Origin: Gammaproteobacteria bacterium
Lineage (GTDB): Bacteria > Pseudomonadota > Gammaproteobacteria > Nevskiales > Nevskiaceae
Direction of reading: 5' to 3'
Length of the DNA: 64,000 nt
NCBI GenBank assembly: GCA_026398875.1
Contig: JAPLSB010000005.1
Coordinates: 62,001 to 126,000, forward strand
How positions within the stretch are numbered: the stretch's first letter is position 1; every line of letters starts with the position of its first letter. Positions 43,297-51,619 of the stretch are shown piece after piece. Both the position numbers and the translations under genes were made by a program. The notes beneath the pieces were generated by a model that did no database searches, was not told the DNA's origin, and saw only the letters and a program-made list of their open reading frames with translations.

Positions 43297-43451
43297 CGAT
43301 GCACCCCATGCAACGGTGCGCTCGTTGGAGGGGACGGGCTCGTCGGGGGCCCGGCCATGCGGCCGCGCCCGTCGAACCGGGCTGCGAGCAGTGCTCGCGA
43401 AGCCGCCCGGTTCGACCCGTTCTGCGCCCGGCTGTGGACGATCGCGACCAT
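43293..43451 (-). CDS. Putative small ORF (52 aa) coupled to the next leader ORF
   Basis: ATG 43451 begins MVAIVHSRAQNGSNRAASR, and the frame ends at TGA 43295-43293, which overlaps the GTG of the next small ORF. The two frames and comM thus form a chain of GTGA overlaps. Coding status is unproven; composition is Arg/Ala/Pro/Ser-rich. Confidence 0.25.
   Translation of the reverse strand: MVAIVHSRAQNGSNRAASRALLAARFDGRGRMAGPPTSPSPPTSAPLHGVHR
43371..43416. repeat. 46-bp palindromic element, copy 2
   Basis: Same outer and inner inverted repeats as at 43213-43258, with one base difference (GGGCTGCG instead of GGGCCGCG). It lies in the second 158-bp unit. Confidence 0.7.
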
Positions 43452-43509
43452 CAGTCGCGAATCGGTGAAGCGGAGCGCGGTGTGGACATCCTTGTCCGGG
43501 GCCGTGGTG

Positions 43510-43767
43510 CTAGTCGGCCGGCCCGACGGTGGTTTTTTCCAGTGTTTTCAGGCGTTTCTCGAGCGCGGCCAGGCGGGTCTGGGTGCGCGCCAGCAGCTCG
43601 GCCTGGGTGTCGAAGCGCTCGCGGCTGACCAGTTCGAGGCGGTCGAGGTTGGCGCGCAGCACGGCGCGGAAATTGTCTTCCAGCTCGGCGCGCAGCCCTT
43701 TCAGGCCCGGCGGCAGTACGCGGCTGAGCCGTGAGGCAAGTTCTTCGAGGGCACGGGGATCGATCAT
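43510..43767 (-). CDS. ubiK: Ubiquinone biosynthesis accessory factor UbiK
   Basis: 85 residues from the ATG at 43767. BMFP/DUF526 family: the N-terminal amphipathic helix ALEELASRLSRVLPPG, LRAELEDNFRAVLRANLDRL and VSRERFDTQAELLARTQTRL, then a coiled coil with AALEKRLKTLE. It assists the soluble Ubi complex with UbiJ under aerobic growth. It lies near comM and the PII/amtB genes, as in Pseudomonas, but here an antiporter gene is inserted upstream. Confidence 0.92.
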   Translation of the reverse strand: MIDPRALEELASRLSRVLPPGLKGLRAELEDNFRAVLRANLDRLELVSRERFDTQAELLARTQTRLAALEKRLKTLEKTTVGPAD

Positions 43768-43790
43768 GGCGGCGGCGTGGAAGCGGGCGG

Positions 43791-45050
43791 TCAGTACAGC
43801 AGGAAGGCGAAGAACATCAGCAGCGTAGGCGGCAGGGCGGCGATGAACAAGCCACCGGCCCCGACTGTCTGGTTCGGGAACAGCGGCTTGAGGATGGCCA
43901 TGCCGGCCGGGTTCGGCGCGTTGGCGATCACCGTCAGGCCACCGCCGGTAATCGCGCCCGCCACCACGAAGAACTTGAAGTCGTCGCTCAGGCTCGGTAC
44001 CTGCGCCGCCAGGTAGGTGACCGCCGCGTTGTCGGTGATCGCGGTCAGCATCGTTGCGGCGATGAACACCTGCACCGGGTCGAGCGCTGCCAGCACCGGC
44101 TTCAGCCACCACTGCTGCAGGCCGCCGATCACGACAAGTCCGGACAGGAAGCAGGCCACCAGCAGGGCTTCCTTGAGAATCAGGCGGTTCTGGTGATCCG
44201 GATAGGCATGGGCCCAAAGCAGGAAAATCAGCAGCACGCCGAGGAACATCGGCGGGTGGTGGGCGAACACCACGATCAGCGTCAGAAAGCCCAGATGCAG
44301 CAGCATCTGCGTGACCGGCAGACGCTGGTCATCGCCGGACGGTTCGTGCCCCGGCAGCTTGCGCAAGGTCGGCATGAACAGCGCGGTGACCACGGCGGCA
44401 TTGATCAGCACCACCGGCACCACGTGGGTCGCGAAGTTGTTCAGCATGAAGCTCAGATCCCAGCCCCAGATCCCGGCTACCATCAGCACCGGCGGGGCGG
44501 CAAACGGCGTCAGCGCGCCACCGACTGACACATTGACGAACAGCACGCCGAGTGTCGCGTAGCACATGCGCACCGGCAGACGGTGGCGGAAATGGCTTTC
44601 GCGCAGCAGCAGCGCCGCAAGGGTCATCGCGCCGGGCTCGGTGATCAGCGAGCCGAGCAGCGGAATCACTGTCAGCGCCGCGAAATAGGTCGCGGCCTGC
44701 CGTGGCAGCGGCAGCACTCGCGAGACCAGGCGGGTGATGTTGCCTATCGCCACCAGGACCGGCCGGCTGGCGGCGACCACCATGATCGCGAACACGAACA
44801 GTGGCTCGGTGAAATTGCGGCTCTCGACATAGGCGATGGCGGCCATCGGTCCGTCGACTGCCATGAACATCGTCACCAGTGCCGCGGCCCACAGCGCGAA
44901 CACGATCTCGACTTCTGCCAGCGCGTGGATCAGCCCGGCGTGGCGCGGGTAGTGGTGAGCGATCTTCGCGACGAAGGCGACGGAAAATGTGTGCAGCAGG
45001 GCCAGCGCGAACATCGCGGCAGCGATTCCCTGCAGGAGCGTCGGGGACAT
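43791..45050 (-). CDS. Putative Na+/H+ antiporter (second paralogue)
   Basis: 419 residues from the ATG at 45050; longer upstream frame does not look like protein. About 11-12 TM helices. It shares PLLGSLITEPGAMTLAAL, LGVLFVNVSVGGALTPFAAPPVLMVAG, WWLKPVLAALDP and GGGLTVIANAPNPAGM with the antiporter at 39563-40813, and both are on the minus strand. It sits 23 bp upstream of ubiK, so the two may be co-transcribed. Confidence 0.85.
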   Translation of the reverse strand: MSPTLLQGIAAAMFALALLHTFSVAFVAKIAHHYPRHAGLIHALAEVEIVFALWAAALVTMFMAVDGPMAAIAYVESRNFTEPLFVFAIMVVAASRPVLVAIGNITRLVSRVLPLPRQAATYFAALTVIPLLGSLITEPGAMTLAALLLRESHFRHRLPVRMCYATLGVLFVNVSVGGALTPFAAPPVLMVAGIWGWDLSFMLNNFATHVVPVVLINAAVVTALFMPTLRKLPGHEPSGDDQRLPVTQMLLHLGFLTLIVVFAHHPPMFLGVLLIFLLWAHAYPDHQNRLILKEALLVACFLSGLVVIGGLQQWWLKPVLAALDPVQVFIAATMLTAITDNAAVTYLAAQVPSLSDDFKFFVVAGAITGGGLTVIANAPNPAGMAILKPLFPNQTVGAGGLFIAALPPTLLMFFAFLLY

Positions 45051-45310
45051 TTCGGGCGCTTTTCCCTTCCAGTGATCGAGGCCGTGACTATACGGATTCC
45101 GCATCGCTGCCGAAGGCGCCTGACCGTCGTGCCATGTTGACGTGATCTGCACGCGAATCGTCACGGCATTGACGACTTGTCTTGTCGACGCGCGGCCGTT
45201 CCACGCGGTCATGACTTTTCCGCACCCGCGGACACACTTTCCGAATTCGCCGCCGGTGATCCGGATTCCCTACGGCGTATCCCGCACATCCTCGGCAGCC
45301 GGTCGGTGGC
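45051..45310. other. Intergenic region upstream of the PII/amtB promoter
   Basis: This non-coding stretch lies between the minus-strand antiporter and the plus-strand PII gene. Apart from the -24/-12 promoter immediately downstream (45311-45326), I see no ORF, hairpin or repeat. It would be the place for activator (NtrC-type) sites, but no clear TGCACC-type inverted pair was identified. Confidence 0.4.
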
Positions 45311-45326
45311 TGGCACGCTTAGTGCT
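45311..45326 (+). promoter_or_regulatory. Sigma-54 (-24/-12) promoter candidate for the PII-amtB operon
   Basis: TGGCACGCTTAGTGCT matches the sigma-54 consensus TGGCACG-N4-TTGCW with only one base off in the -12 element and exact GG-to-GC spacing. It lies about 87 bp upstream of the PII ATG at 45413. rpoN is encoded in the same window. Confidence 0.7.
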
Positions 45327-45397
45327 AAATGTCACCGGCTGTTCGCGATCGCCTTTGGTCAGCGCGCAGTTCCAGGGCGGTTCGCCGCCGACGATAA

Positions 45398-45679
<282 letters not shown>

Positions 45680-45713
45680 TCCCACCGATCAACTTTTCCT
45701 CAGGGGACCCCCG

Positions 45714-47264
45714 ATGATTTCTCTTGGCAAGCTTTCCCGAGCATTGCTGTTCGCCGGCCTCGCGGCCAGCAGCAGCTTTGCGTTCGCCGAAGAGGCTGCC
45801 GCGCCGGCAGCCGAGCCGGTTGCCGCCGAAGCGGCCGCTGCACCTGCTGAAGCCGCTCCGGCTGCTGAAGCGGCTGCCGCGCCGGCCGAAGCCGCTGCTG
45901 CCGAGGCTGCGCCAGCCGAACCGGCTGTCGCGCCGAAGCCGCCGACCTTCAACAATGGCGACGTCGCCTGGATGCTGGTGTCGACCGCCCTCGTGCTGCT
46001 GATGTCGCTGCCGGGCCTTGCACTGTTCTACGGCGGCCTGGTTCGCTCGAAGAACATGCTGTCGACGATGACGCAGACCTTCGGCATCTTCTGCCTGATC
46101 GGTGTGCTGTGGGTTGTCTACGGCTACTCGATCGCGTTCAGCGGCTCGGAACCGTTCTTCGGCACGCTCGACAAGATGCTGCTGAAGGGCGTCGTCTATG
46201 ACGCCAACGGCTTCTTCACGGCCACCGCAACGTTCTCGAAGGGCGTGGTCATTCCGGAACTGCTGTTCGCCGTGTTCCAGATGACCTTCGCGTGCATCAC
46301 CGTTGCGCTGATCGCCGGCTCGTACGCCGAGCGCATGAAGTTCTCGGCGGTGCTGATCTTCTCGGTGGTCTGGTTCACGCTGTCGTACCTGCCGATGGCC
46401 CACATGGTCTGGTGGTGGGCGGGCCCGGATGCCTATGACTCGCTCGACAAGGTTGACGCGCTCAACGCCACCGCAGGCTATCTGTGGCAGCTCGGCGCGC
46501 TGGACTTCGCCGGCGGCACCGTGGTGCACATCAACGCCGGTGTGGCCGGTCTGGTCGCCGCGATCATCCTCGGCAAGCGCAAGGGCTACGGCAAGACGGC
46601 GATGGCGCCGCACAGCCTGACCATGTCGATGATCGGTGCCTCGCTGCTGTGGTTCGGCTGGTTCGGCTTCAATGCCGGTTCCAACCTCGAAGCCAACGGC
46701 TATGCCGTGCTGGCGTTCGCGAACACCGCCTTCGCCACCGCTGCTGCCGGTGTCACCTGGTTCTTCGCGGAGTGGATCTTCAAGGGCAAGCCGTCGCTGC
46801 TCGGCATCATCTCGGGCGCGGTGGCCGGTCTGGTCGCCATCACCCCGGCCTGCGGTTACGTCGGTATCGGCGGCGGTCTGGTGATCGGTGCGCTGTCCGG
46901 CTTCGTCTGCTTCTTCGCGGTGGCCTACCTGAAGTCGATGCTGGGCTATGACGACGCGCTCGATGCCTTCGGCGTCCACGCGGTCGGCGGCATCATCGGC
47001 GCGATCCTGACCGGTGTCTTCGTCGATCCGGCCAAGGGCGGCGTCGGCGTCTACAACAACTGGGTGGAAATGGTGCCGGGCTACTCGTCGGGCCAGATCA
47101 TGATCCAGGTGAAGGCGGTGCTGGTTGCCATTGTGCTGAGCTCGGTGGTCACGGCGGTCACGCTGCTGATCCTCAAGTACACGATCGGTATCCGCGTCAG
47201 CGAAGAAGCCGAATCGGAAGGTCTGGATCTCGCCGAGCACGGCGAAAAAGCCTACAACCCGTAA
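45714..47264 (+). CDS. amtB: Ammonium transporter AmtB with long Ala/Glu/Pro N-terminal linker
   Basis: 516 residues. Signal peptide at 1-25 (ALLFAGLAASSSFAFA), then a roughly 55-residue low-complexity segment of Ala, Glu and Pro (26-80) before the first TM helix of the Amt core (DVAWMLVSTALVLLMSLPGLALFYGG). The twin pore histidines are His272 (GGTVVHINAG) and His422 (FGVHAVGGIIG). PII normally docks on the cytoplasmic face. It imports ammonium at the inner membrane. The linker would lie in the periplasm. Confidence 0.95.
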   Translation: MISLGKLSRALLFAGLAASSSFAFAEEAAAPAAEPVAAEAAAAPAEAAPAAEAAAAPAEAAAAEAAPAEPAVAPKPPTFNNGDVAWMLVSTALVLLMSLPGLALFYGGLVRSKNMLSTMTQTFGIFCLIGVLWVVYGYSIAFSGSEPFFGTLDKMLLKGVVYDANGFFTATATFSKGVVIPELLFAVFQMTFACITVALIAGSYAERMKFSAVLIFSVVWFTLSYLPMAHMVWWWAGPDAYDSLDKVDALNATAGYLWQLGALDFAGGTVVHINAGVAGLVAAIILGKRKGYGKTAMAPHSLTMSMIGASLLWFGWFGFNAGSNLEANGYAVLAFANTAFATAAAGVTWFFAEWIFKGKPSLLGIISGAVAGLVAITPACGYVGIGGGLVIGALSGFVCFFAVAYLKSMLGYDDALDAFGVHAVGGIIGAILTGVFVDPAKGGVGVYNNWVEMVPGYSSGQIMIQVKAVLVAIVLSSVVTAVTLLILKYTIGIRVSEEAESEGLDLAEHGEKAYNP

Positions 47265-47335
47265 GTCTGCAACCGGGCCGCGCCGCCTTCGGGCGCGCGG
47301 CTTCGGCGTGATGTGTCTCCATCGATGTACGAATC

Positions 47336-47367
47336 GGCGGGCCTGCTCATCGGCCCGCCTTTTTTTT
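47336..47367 (+). terminator. Rho-independent terminator after amtB
   Basis: GGCGGGCC (47336-47343), 8-nt loop, GGCCCGCC (47352-47359) and eight T residues. It separates amtB from the downstream full-length PII gene, so the latter probably has its own promoter. Confidence 0.85.
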
Positions 47368-47467
47368 GGGCTGCGATCGGCCCTGATGCCGCAAAAATGC
47401 GGTTGGCCGATCCCCAAACAGTGCTTTGTTACACTTCCGGCCGCACTGCGATAACGAGAAACCAACA

Positions 47468-47806
47468 ATGAAAATGCTGATCGCGATCATCAAGCCCTTC
47501 CGTCTCGACGCGGTGCGTGAAGCACTCGCGGAGGCCGGCGTGCAGGGCATGACGGTCACCGAAGTGCGCGGCTTCGGCCGCCAGAAAGGTCATACCGAGC
47601 TGTATCGCGGCGCCGAATACACCGTCGACCTGCTGCCCAAGATCAAGCTCGAAGTGGCACTGACCCCCGATCAGGTCGACAAGGCCGTTGAAGCGGTTGC
47701 CAAGGCCGCCAAGACCGGACAGATCGGTGACGGCAAGATCTTCGTCTACGATCTCGCCCAGACTGTTCGCATTCGCACCGGTGAATCGGGCATCGACGCG
47801 GTCTGA
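47468..47806 (+). CDS. glnK: Nitrogen regulatory protein PII (GlnK/GlnB), full length
   Basis: 112 residues with complete T-loop: TEVRGFGRQKGHTELYRGAE and Tyr51, the uridylylation site. The B-loop AAKTGQIGDGKIFVYDL and C-terminal VRIRTGESGIDAV are standard. It senses 2-oxoglutarate and ATP/ADP and controls AmtB, glutamine synthetase adenylylation and NtrB. GlnK versus GlnB cannot be settled from sequence alone; proximity to amtB favours GlnK. It lies 100 bp after the amtB terminator. Confidence 0.95.
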   Translation: MKMLIAIIKPFRLDAVREALAEAGVQGMTVTEVRGFGRQKGHTELYRGAEYTVDLLPKIKLEVALTPDQVDKAVEAVAKAAKTGQIGDGKIFVYDLAQTVRIRTGESGIDAV

Positions 47807-47871
47807 TCGACGCGCCCTCCTCGCTGCCGGATCGCGGTCATCCTGATTCCAGGCAGCCGGGCCACACGATC

Positions 47872-48252
47872 ATGTCGTCCACCCCACGATGTCGCGGTCT
47901 GATGCTGGTCTCGGCGCTGATGCTGTCGGCGTCGTTCGCCGCCTCGGCCGACGCTCGGATCTACCGCTGGCTCGATGCCGATGGTGTCGAGCATTTCGGC
48001 GACGCACCGCCCGTCCATGGCCGTTCGATCAAGATCAAGCAGCCGGCCGCGCGCGAACCGATCAACGAGGTGCCGGCGATCGATGCCGCCGCCTGCGCTG
48101 CGAAGCGCGAGCAGCTGAAAAGCTATCAGCTGAGTGGCCGGGTGACCGAGACTAACGCGCTTGGCGAAACGCGCGAGTACAGCGACGACGAAAAGCGAAA
48201 GCTGATTGCCAATACCGAAACGCAGGTCCGTGCCGCTTGTGGTGATCGCTGA
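47872..48252 (+). CDS. DUF4124 domain secreted protein
   Basis: 126 residues. Signal peptide at 1-28 (LMLVSALMLSASFAASADA) followed by the DUF4124 signature IYRWLDADGVEHFGDAPP. The C-terminal half is charged and helical (SDDEKRKLIANTETQVRAAC). Common in Xanthomonadales and Pseudomonas genomes; function unknown. Transcribed 65 bp after the PII gene on the same strand. Confidence 0.8.
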   Translation: MSSTPRCRGLMLVSALMLSASFAASADARIYRWLDADGVEHFGDAPPVHGRSIKIKQPAAREPINEVPAIDAAACAAKREQLKSYQLSGRVTETNALGETREYSDDEKRKLIANTETQVRAACGDR

Positions 48253-48733
48253 TCGACGACGCCTCGCCGTTGCGCTGCTGACGCTCGTCGTCGGAGGCGG
48301 CCTGTCGCCCGCCGTGCTCGGAGCTGGCGCCTTCAAGCGGGTCGCCCCGGACGGCTCGGTGCAATACGACGATCAGCACCGCTTCGACCACCGGCTGACG
48401 CGGGACGATCTGAATGGCCGCCAGGTGCCGGCGTCACCGGATGCCACCATCCCGGAAGCTTTCAGTGCTGCGGTCGCAACCGACTGCCAGCTGGCTCGCG
48501 AACGGGTCGATGTCAATCGCAGTGCCAGCGTCGTCTATCGCCGCGATCGGACCGGCAAAAGCCATCGACTGTCACCGCGCCAGCGGCAGCTGGAGCTCGC
48601 TGCCCTCGAACGTGCCGTGACGCGTAACTGCGCGCCCGATGCGGCCGAAGTGCTGTATCGCGAGCTGCGTGCCGAGCGTGAGCGGCAGCAGCAAAAGCCC
48701 AGGCAGATCGTGGTCGAGCAGCGCGGGCCCTGA
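48242..48733 (+). CDS. Small secreted DUF4124-like protein
   Basis: About 163 residues with GTG 48242, which overlaps the preceding stop; an ATG at 48206 would extend it by 12 residues. It has a hydrophobic signal (RRRLAVALLTLVVGGGLSPAVLG) and FKRVAPDGSVQYDDQ, which echoes the DUF4124 repeat Y-W-x-D-x-x-G-x-x-x-Y-x-D. The remainder is basic, ending in a helix ELRAERERQQQKPRQIV. Function unknown. The start is uncertain. Confidence 0.65.
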   Translation: MIADRRRLAVALLTLVVGGGLSPAVLGAGAFKRVAPDGSVQYDDQHRFDHRLTRDDLNGRQVPASPDATIPEAFSAAVATDCQLARERVDVNRSASVVYRRDRTGKSHRLSPRQRQLELAALERAVTRNCAPDAAEVLYRELRAERERQQQKPRQIVVEQRGP

Positions 48734-48756
48734 ATGGTGCCCGCGTGGCTCGCCGA

Positions 48757-48777
48757 CGCCGGCAATGTCAGCCGGCG
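48757..48777. terminator. Hairpin at the convergent speE end
   Basis: CGCCGGC (48757-48763), AATGTCA loop, GCCGGCG (48771-48777). It covers the speE stop codon and the end of the opposite gene's 3' region. A weak terminator candidate. Confidence 0.4.
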
Positions 48778-49622
48778 ATTGCCTTCTTGACGAAGGTCGG
48801 CAGTGCAAACGCCGCCGCATGGGTGTCGGCGTTGTAGAACTGGCAATCCATCGCTTCGATCGCCTTGTCGTCCAGACGCGAGGCCAGCGGGCCGGCGGTC
48901 TTCTGGGCGATCGAGCCACTCCACCAGCCGCTCGGATAGATCGTCTGCGGGAAGTGGATCAGGCGGGTCTGGGCAAAGCCGGCCTGGCGCATGAACTTGT
49001 GCATCTCGGTGATCAGTTCCAGATGCAGGATCGGCGACTCCGACTGCTGCACCAGCAGGCCGCCCGGCTTCAGTGCGCGCAGGCAGTCGACATAGAACTT
49101 GGCACCGAACAGGCCTTCGGCCGGGCCGACCGGATCGGTCGAGTCGATGATGATCACGTCGAGACTTTCCGGCGTGGCTTCCTTCATCCAGGCCAGGCCG
49201 TCGCCGAAGAACAGCGTTGCGCGCGGGTCGTTGTTGGCCACGCACAGCTCGGGGAAATACTGCTCGGCGAGGCGCGTCACGCGCTCGTCGATCTCGACCT
49301 GCGTGGCCGTCTTCACTTCCGGGTGCTTGAGCACTTCGCGCAAGGTGCCGCAGTCGCCACCGCCGACGATCACCACATGCTCCGGCGCGCAGTGCGAGTT
49401 CAGCGCCGGGTGCGACATCATCTCGTGATAGAGGAAGTTGTCGCGGGTCGACACCATCGTGCAGCCGTCGATGGTCATCAGGTAACCGAAGGATTCGGTC
49501 CGGTAGATGTCGATCTTCTGGAACGGCGTCTGCTCGCCGTGCACGTGCTCGCCGAGTTTCAGCGAAAATGCCGTCCCGGTCTTGTCGACCGGCTCCGTGA
49601 ACCAGCTTTCGTCCAATGACAT
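48768..49622 (-). CDS. speE: Spermidine synthase SpeE
   Basis: 284 residues from the ATG at 49622 (MSLDESWFTEP); E. coli SpeE is 288. The decarboxylated-SAM site is VVIVGGGDCGTLREVLKHP, and the conserved DVIIIDSTDPVGPAEGLF contains the catalytic Asp. YHEMMSHPALNSH is also conserved. It makes spermidine from putrescine and dcSAM. Divergent from speA with 64 bp between them, so polyamine synthesis is probably co-regulated there. Confidence 0.95.
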   Translation of the reverse strand: MSLDESWFTEPVDKTGTAFSLKLGEHVHGEQTPFQKIDIYRTESFGYLMTIDGCTMVSTRDNFLYHEMMSHPALNSHCAPEHVVIVGGGDCGTLREVLKHPEVKTATQVEIDERVTRLAEQYFPELCVANNDPRATLFFGDGLAWMKEATPESLDVIIIDSTDPVGPAEGLFGAKFYVDCLRALKPGGLLVQQSESPILHLELITEMHKFMRQAGFAQTRLIHFPQTIYPSGWWSGSIAQKTAGPLASRLDDKAIEAMDCQFYNADTHAAAFALPTFVKKAIAG

Positions 49623-49686
49623 CGTTGTCGCGCTCCGGAAAAGACGCGCGAGTATACGGAAGCAACCCTTAACCTTGAGTGACGGC

Positions 49687-51576
49687 ATGACCGAACCCGG
49701 CTGGACGACGCGCGACGCGGTCGATCTGTACAACGTGGCCAAGTGGGGCGATGGCTACTTCGACGTCAATGCCGAAGGCCACGTTGTCGTGCGTCCGCAG
49801 GGCCCGGATTCGGCGGTCGCGATCGACCTGCATCAGCTGGCCGAACGACTGCCGCTGGAAGGGCTGGAGCTGCCGGTGCTGGTGCGCTTCACCGACATCC
49901 TGAAGGACCGCGTCGATGTGCTGACCGGTGCCTTCGCGCAGGTGATCAAGGAACTGCAGTACGCCGGCCGCTATACGGCGGTCTACCCGATCAAGGTCAA
50001 CCAGCAGGAATCGGTGGTCAAGGCGATCGTCGCGCATGGCGCCGACCGCGTCGGCCTTGAAGCCGGCTCGAAGCCGGAACTGGCGGCCGTGCTCGGTCTG
50101 GCGCCGGCCGGCAGCATCATCGTCTGCAATGGCTACAAGGATCGCGGCTACATCCGCCGCGCGCTGATCGGCGCCAAGCTCGGCCACACGGTCTACATCG
50201 TGGTCGAGAAGCTGTCGGAACTGCCGCTGGTGCTGGCCGAATCGCGGGCGCTGGATGTCGCGCCGATCATCGGTCTGCGCGTGCGCCTGTCGGCGGTGTC
50301 GGAGTCGACGCAGCAGAACACCGGCGGCGAGAAATCGAAGTTCGGCCTGACCGTGCCGCAGGTCGTCGAGGCGGTCGAGATGATGCGTGCCGCCGGCCGG
50401 CTCGATGCGATCCGCATGGTTCACTTCCACCTCGGCTCGCAGGTTGCCAACGTGCAGGACGTCGCCCGCGGCATGCGCGAGGCGGCGCGCTACTACGTGG
50501 AACTGCGCAAGCTCGGCGCGCCGGTCGATACCGTCGATGTCGGCGGCGGCCTCGGCGTCGACTACGAAGGCACGCGCTCGCGCTCCTACTGCTCGATGAA
50601 CTACTCGGTACGCGAGTACGCCCGCAACATCATTCGCACGCTGGCCGAAGTCTGCGAAAGCGCCGGCGAGCCGCAGCCGAACCTGATCTCGGAATCCGGG
50701 CGTGCGCTGACCGCGCATCACGCGGTGCTGATCACCTCGGTGGTCGACTCCGAAGTGGCGCCGCGCGGCACGCTGGAAGCGCCGCATCCGGATGCACCTG
50801 CCGCGCTTCGGGCGCTGCACGAGCTGCCGGGTCATATCGACGCCGATGGCCCGATCGAATGCCTGCATGACGCCGCGAACTATCTGGCCGATGCGCAGAC
50901 GCAGTACACGCTCGGCCTGATTCCGCTGCGCGATCGTGCCTATGCCGAGCGTGCGTACTACGCCGTGGCGCGCGCCGTGCAGCCGAAGCTGGATCCGACG
51001 ATCCGTGCCGAGCGCGAAGCGCTCGACGAGCTGCGCGAAAAGCTGTCGGCCAAGTACTTCTGCAATTTCTCGGTGTTCCAGTCGGTGCCGGACGCCTGGG
51101 CGATCGAGCAGGTGTTCCCGATCATGCCGATCCACCGGCTGGCCGAACGTCCGGATATCCGTGGCCGGCTGTGCGATCTCACCTGCGATTCCGACGGCCG
51201 CCTCGATCTGTATGTCGACCGCGAAGGCGTGATGTCGACGATGGCGCTGCACGAGCTGAAGGAAGAGCAGCCGTACCTGCTGGCGATCTTCATGGTCGGC
51301 GCGTACCAGGAAATCCTCGGCGACATGCACAACCTGTTCGGCGACACCAACGCCGTCAATGTCGTGGTCAATGCAGACGGCAACGGCTGGTCGCTGGAAG
51401 GTGCCGAGCATGGCGACCGGACCGACGAGCTGCTGCGCTACGTGCATCTGGCGCCCGAGGAACTGGCGCAGAGCTATCGGCGCAAGTTCGCCGCCACGTC
51501 GTTGCCCCAGGCGGTCAAGAGCGCGCTGCTGGCCGAGCTGGAAGCCGGTCTCAGCGGCTACACCTACCTGAGCTGA
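49687..51576 (+). CDS. speA: Biosynthetic arginine decarboxylase SpeA
   Basis: 629 residues from ATG 49687. The PLP lysine is Lys103 in [12 protein letters not shown]. Other conserved parts are [59 protein letters not shown] and [20 protein letters not shown]-like [20 protein letters not shown]. It converts arginine to agmatine, the first step of the putrescine route feeding SpeE. An agmatinase or agmatine deiminase gene is not in this window. Confidence 0.96.
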   Translation: [629 protein letters not shown]

Positions 51577-51587
51577 CGCCGTGCGCT

Positions 51588-51618
51588 GATTCGTGCCGCC
51601 CGCTTGGCGGCATGAATC
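51588..51618. terminator. Bidirectional hairpin between speA and the hydrolase
   Basis: GATTCGTGCCGCC (51588-51600), CGCTT loop, GGCGGCATGAATC (51606-51618), 13 bp with one G-U pair. It fills the 43-bp gap between convergent genes. Confidence 0.65.
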
Positions 51619-51619
51619 A

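Noticed and set aside
47380..47467. A second sigma-54 promoter before the full-length PII gene
   Set aside because: TGGCCGATCCCC is present but no GC element occurs at the required -12 spacing.
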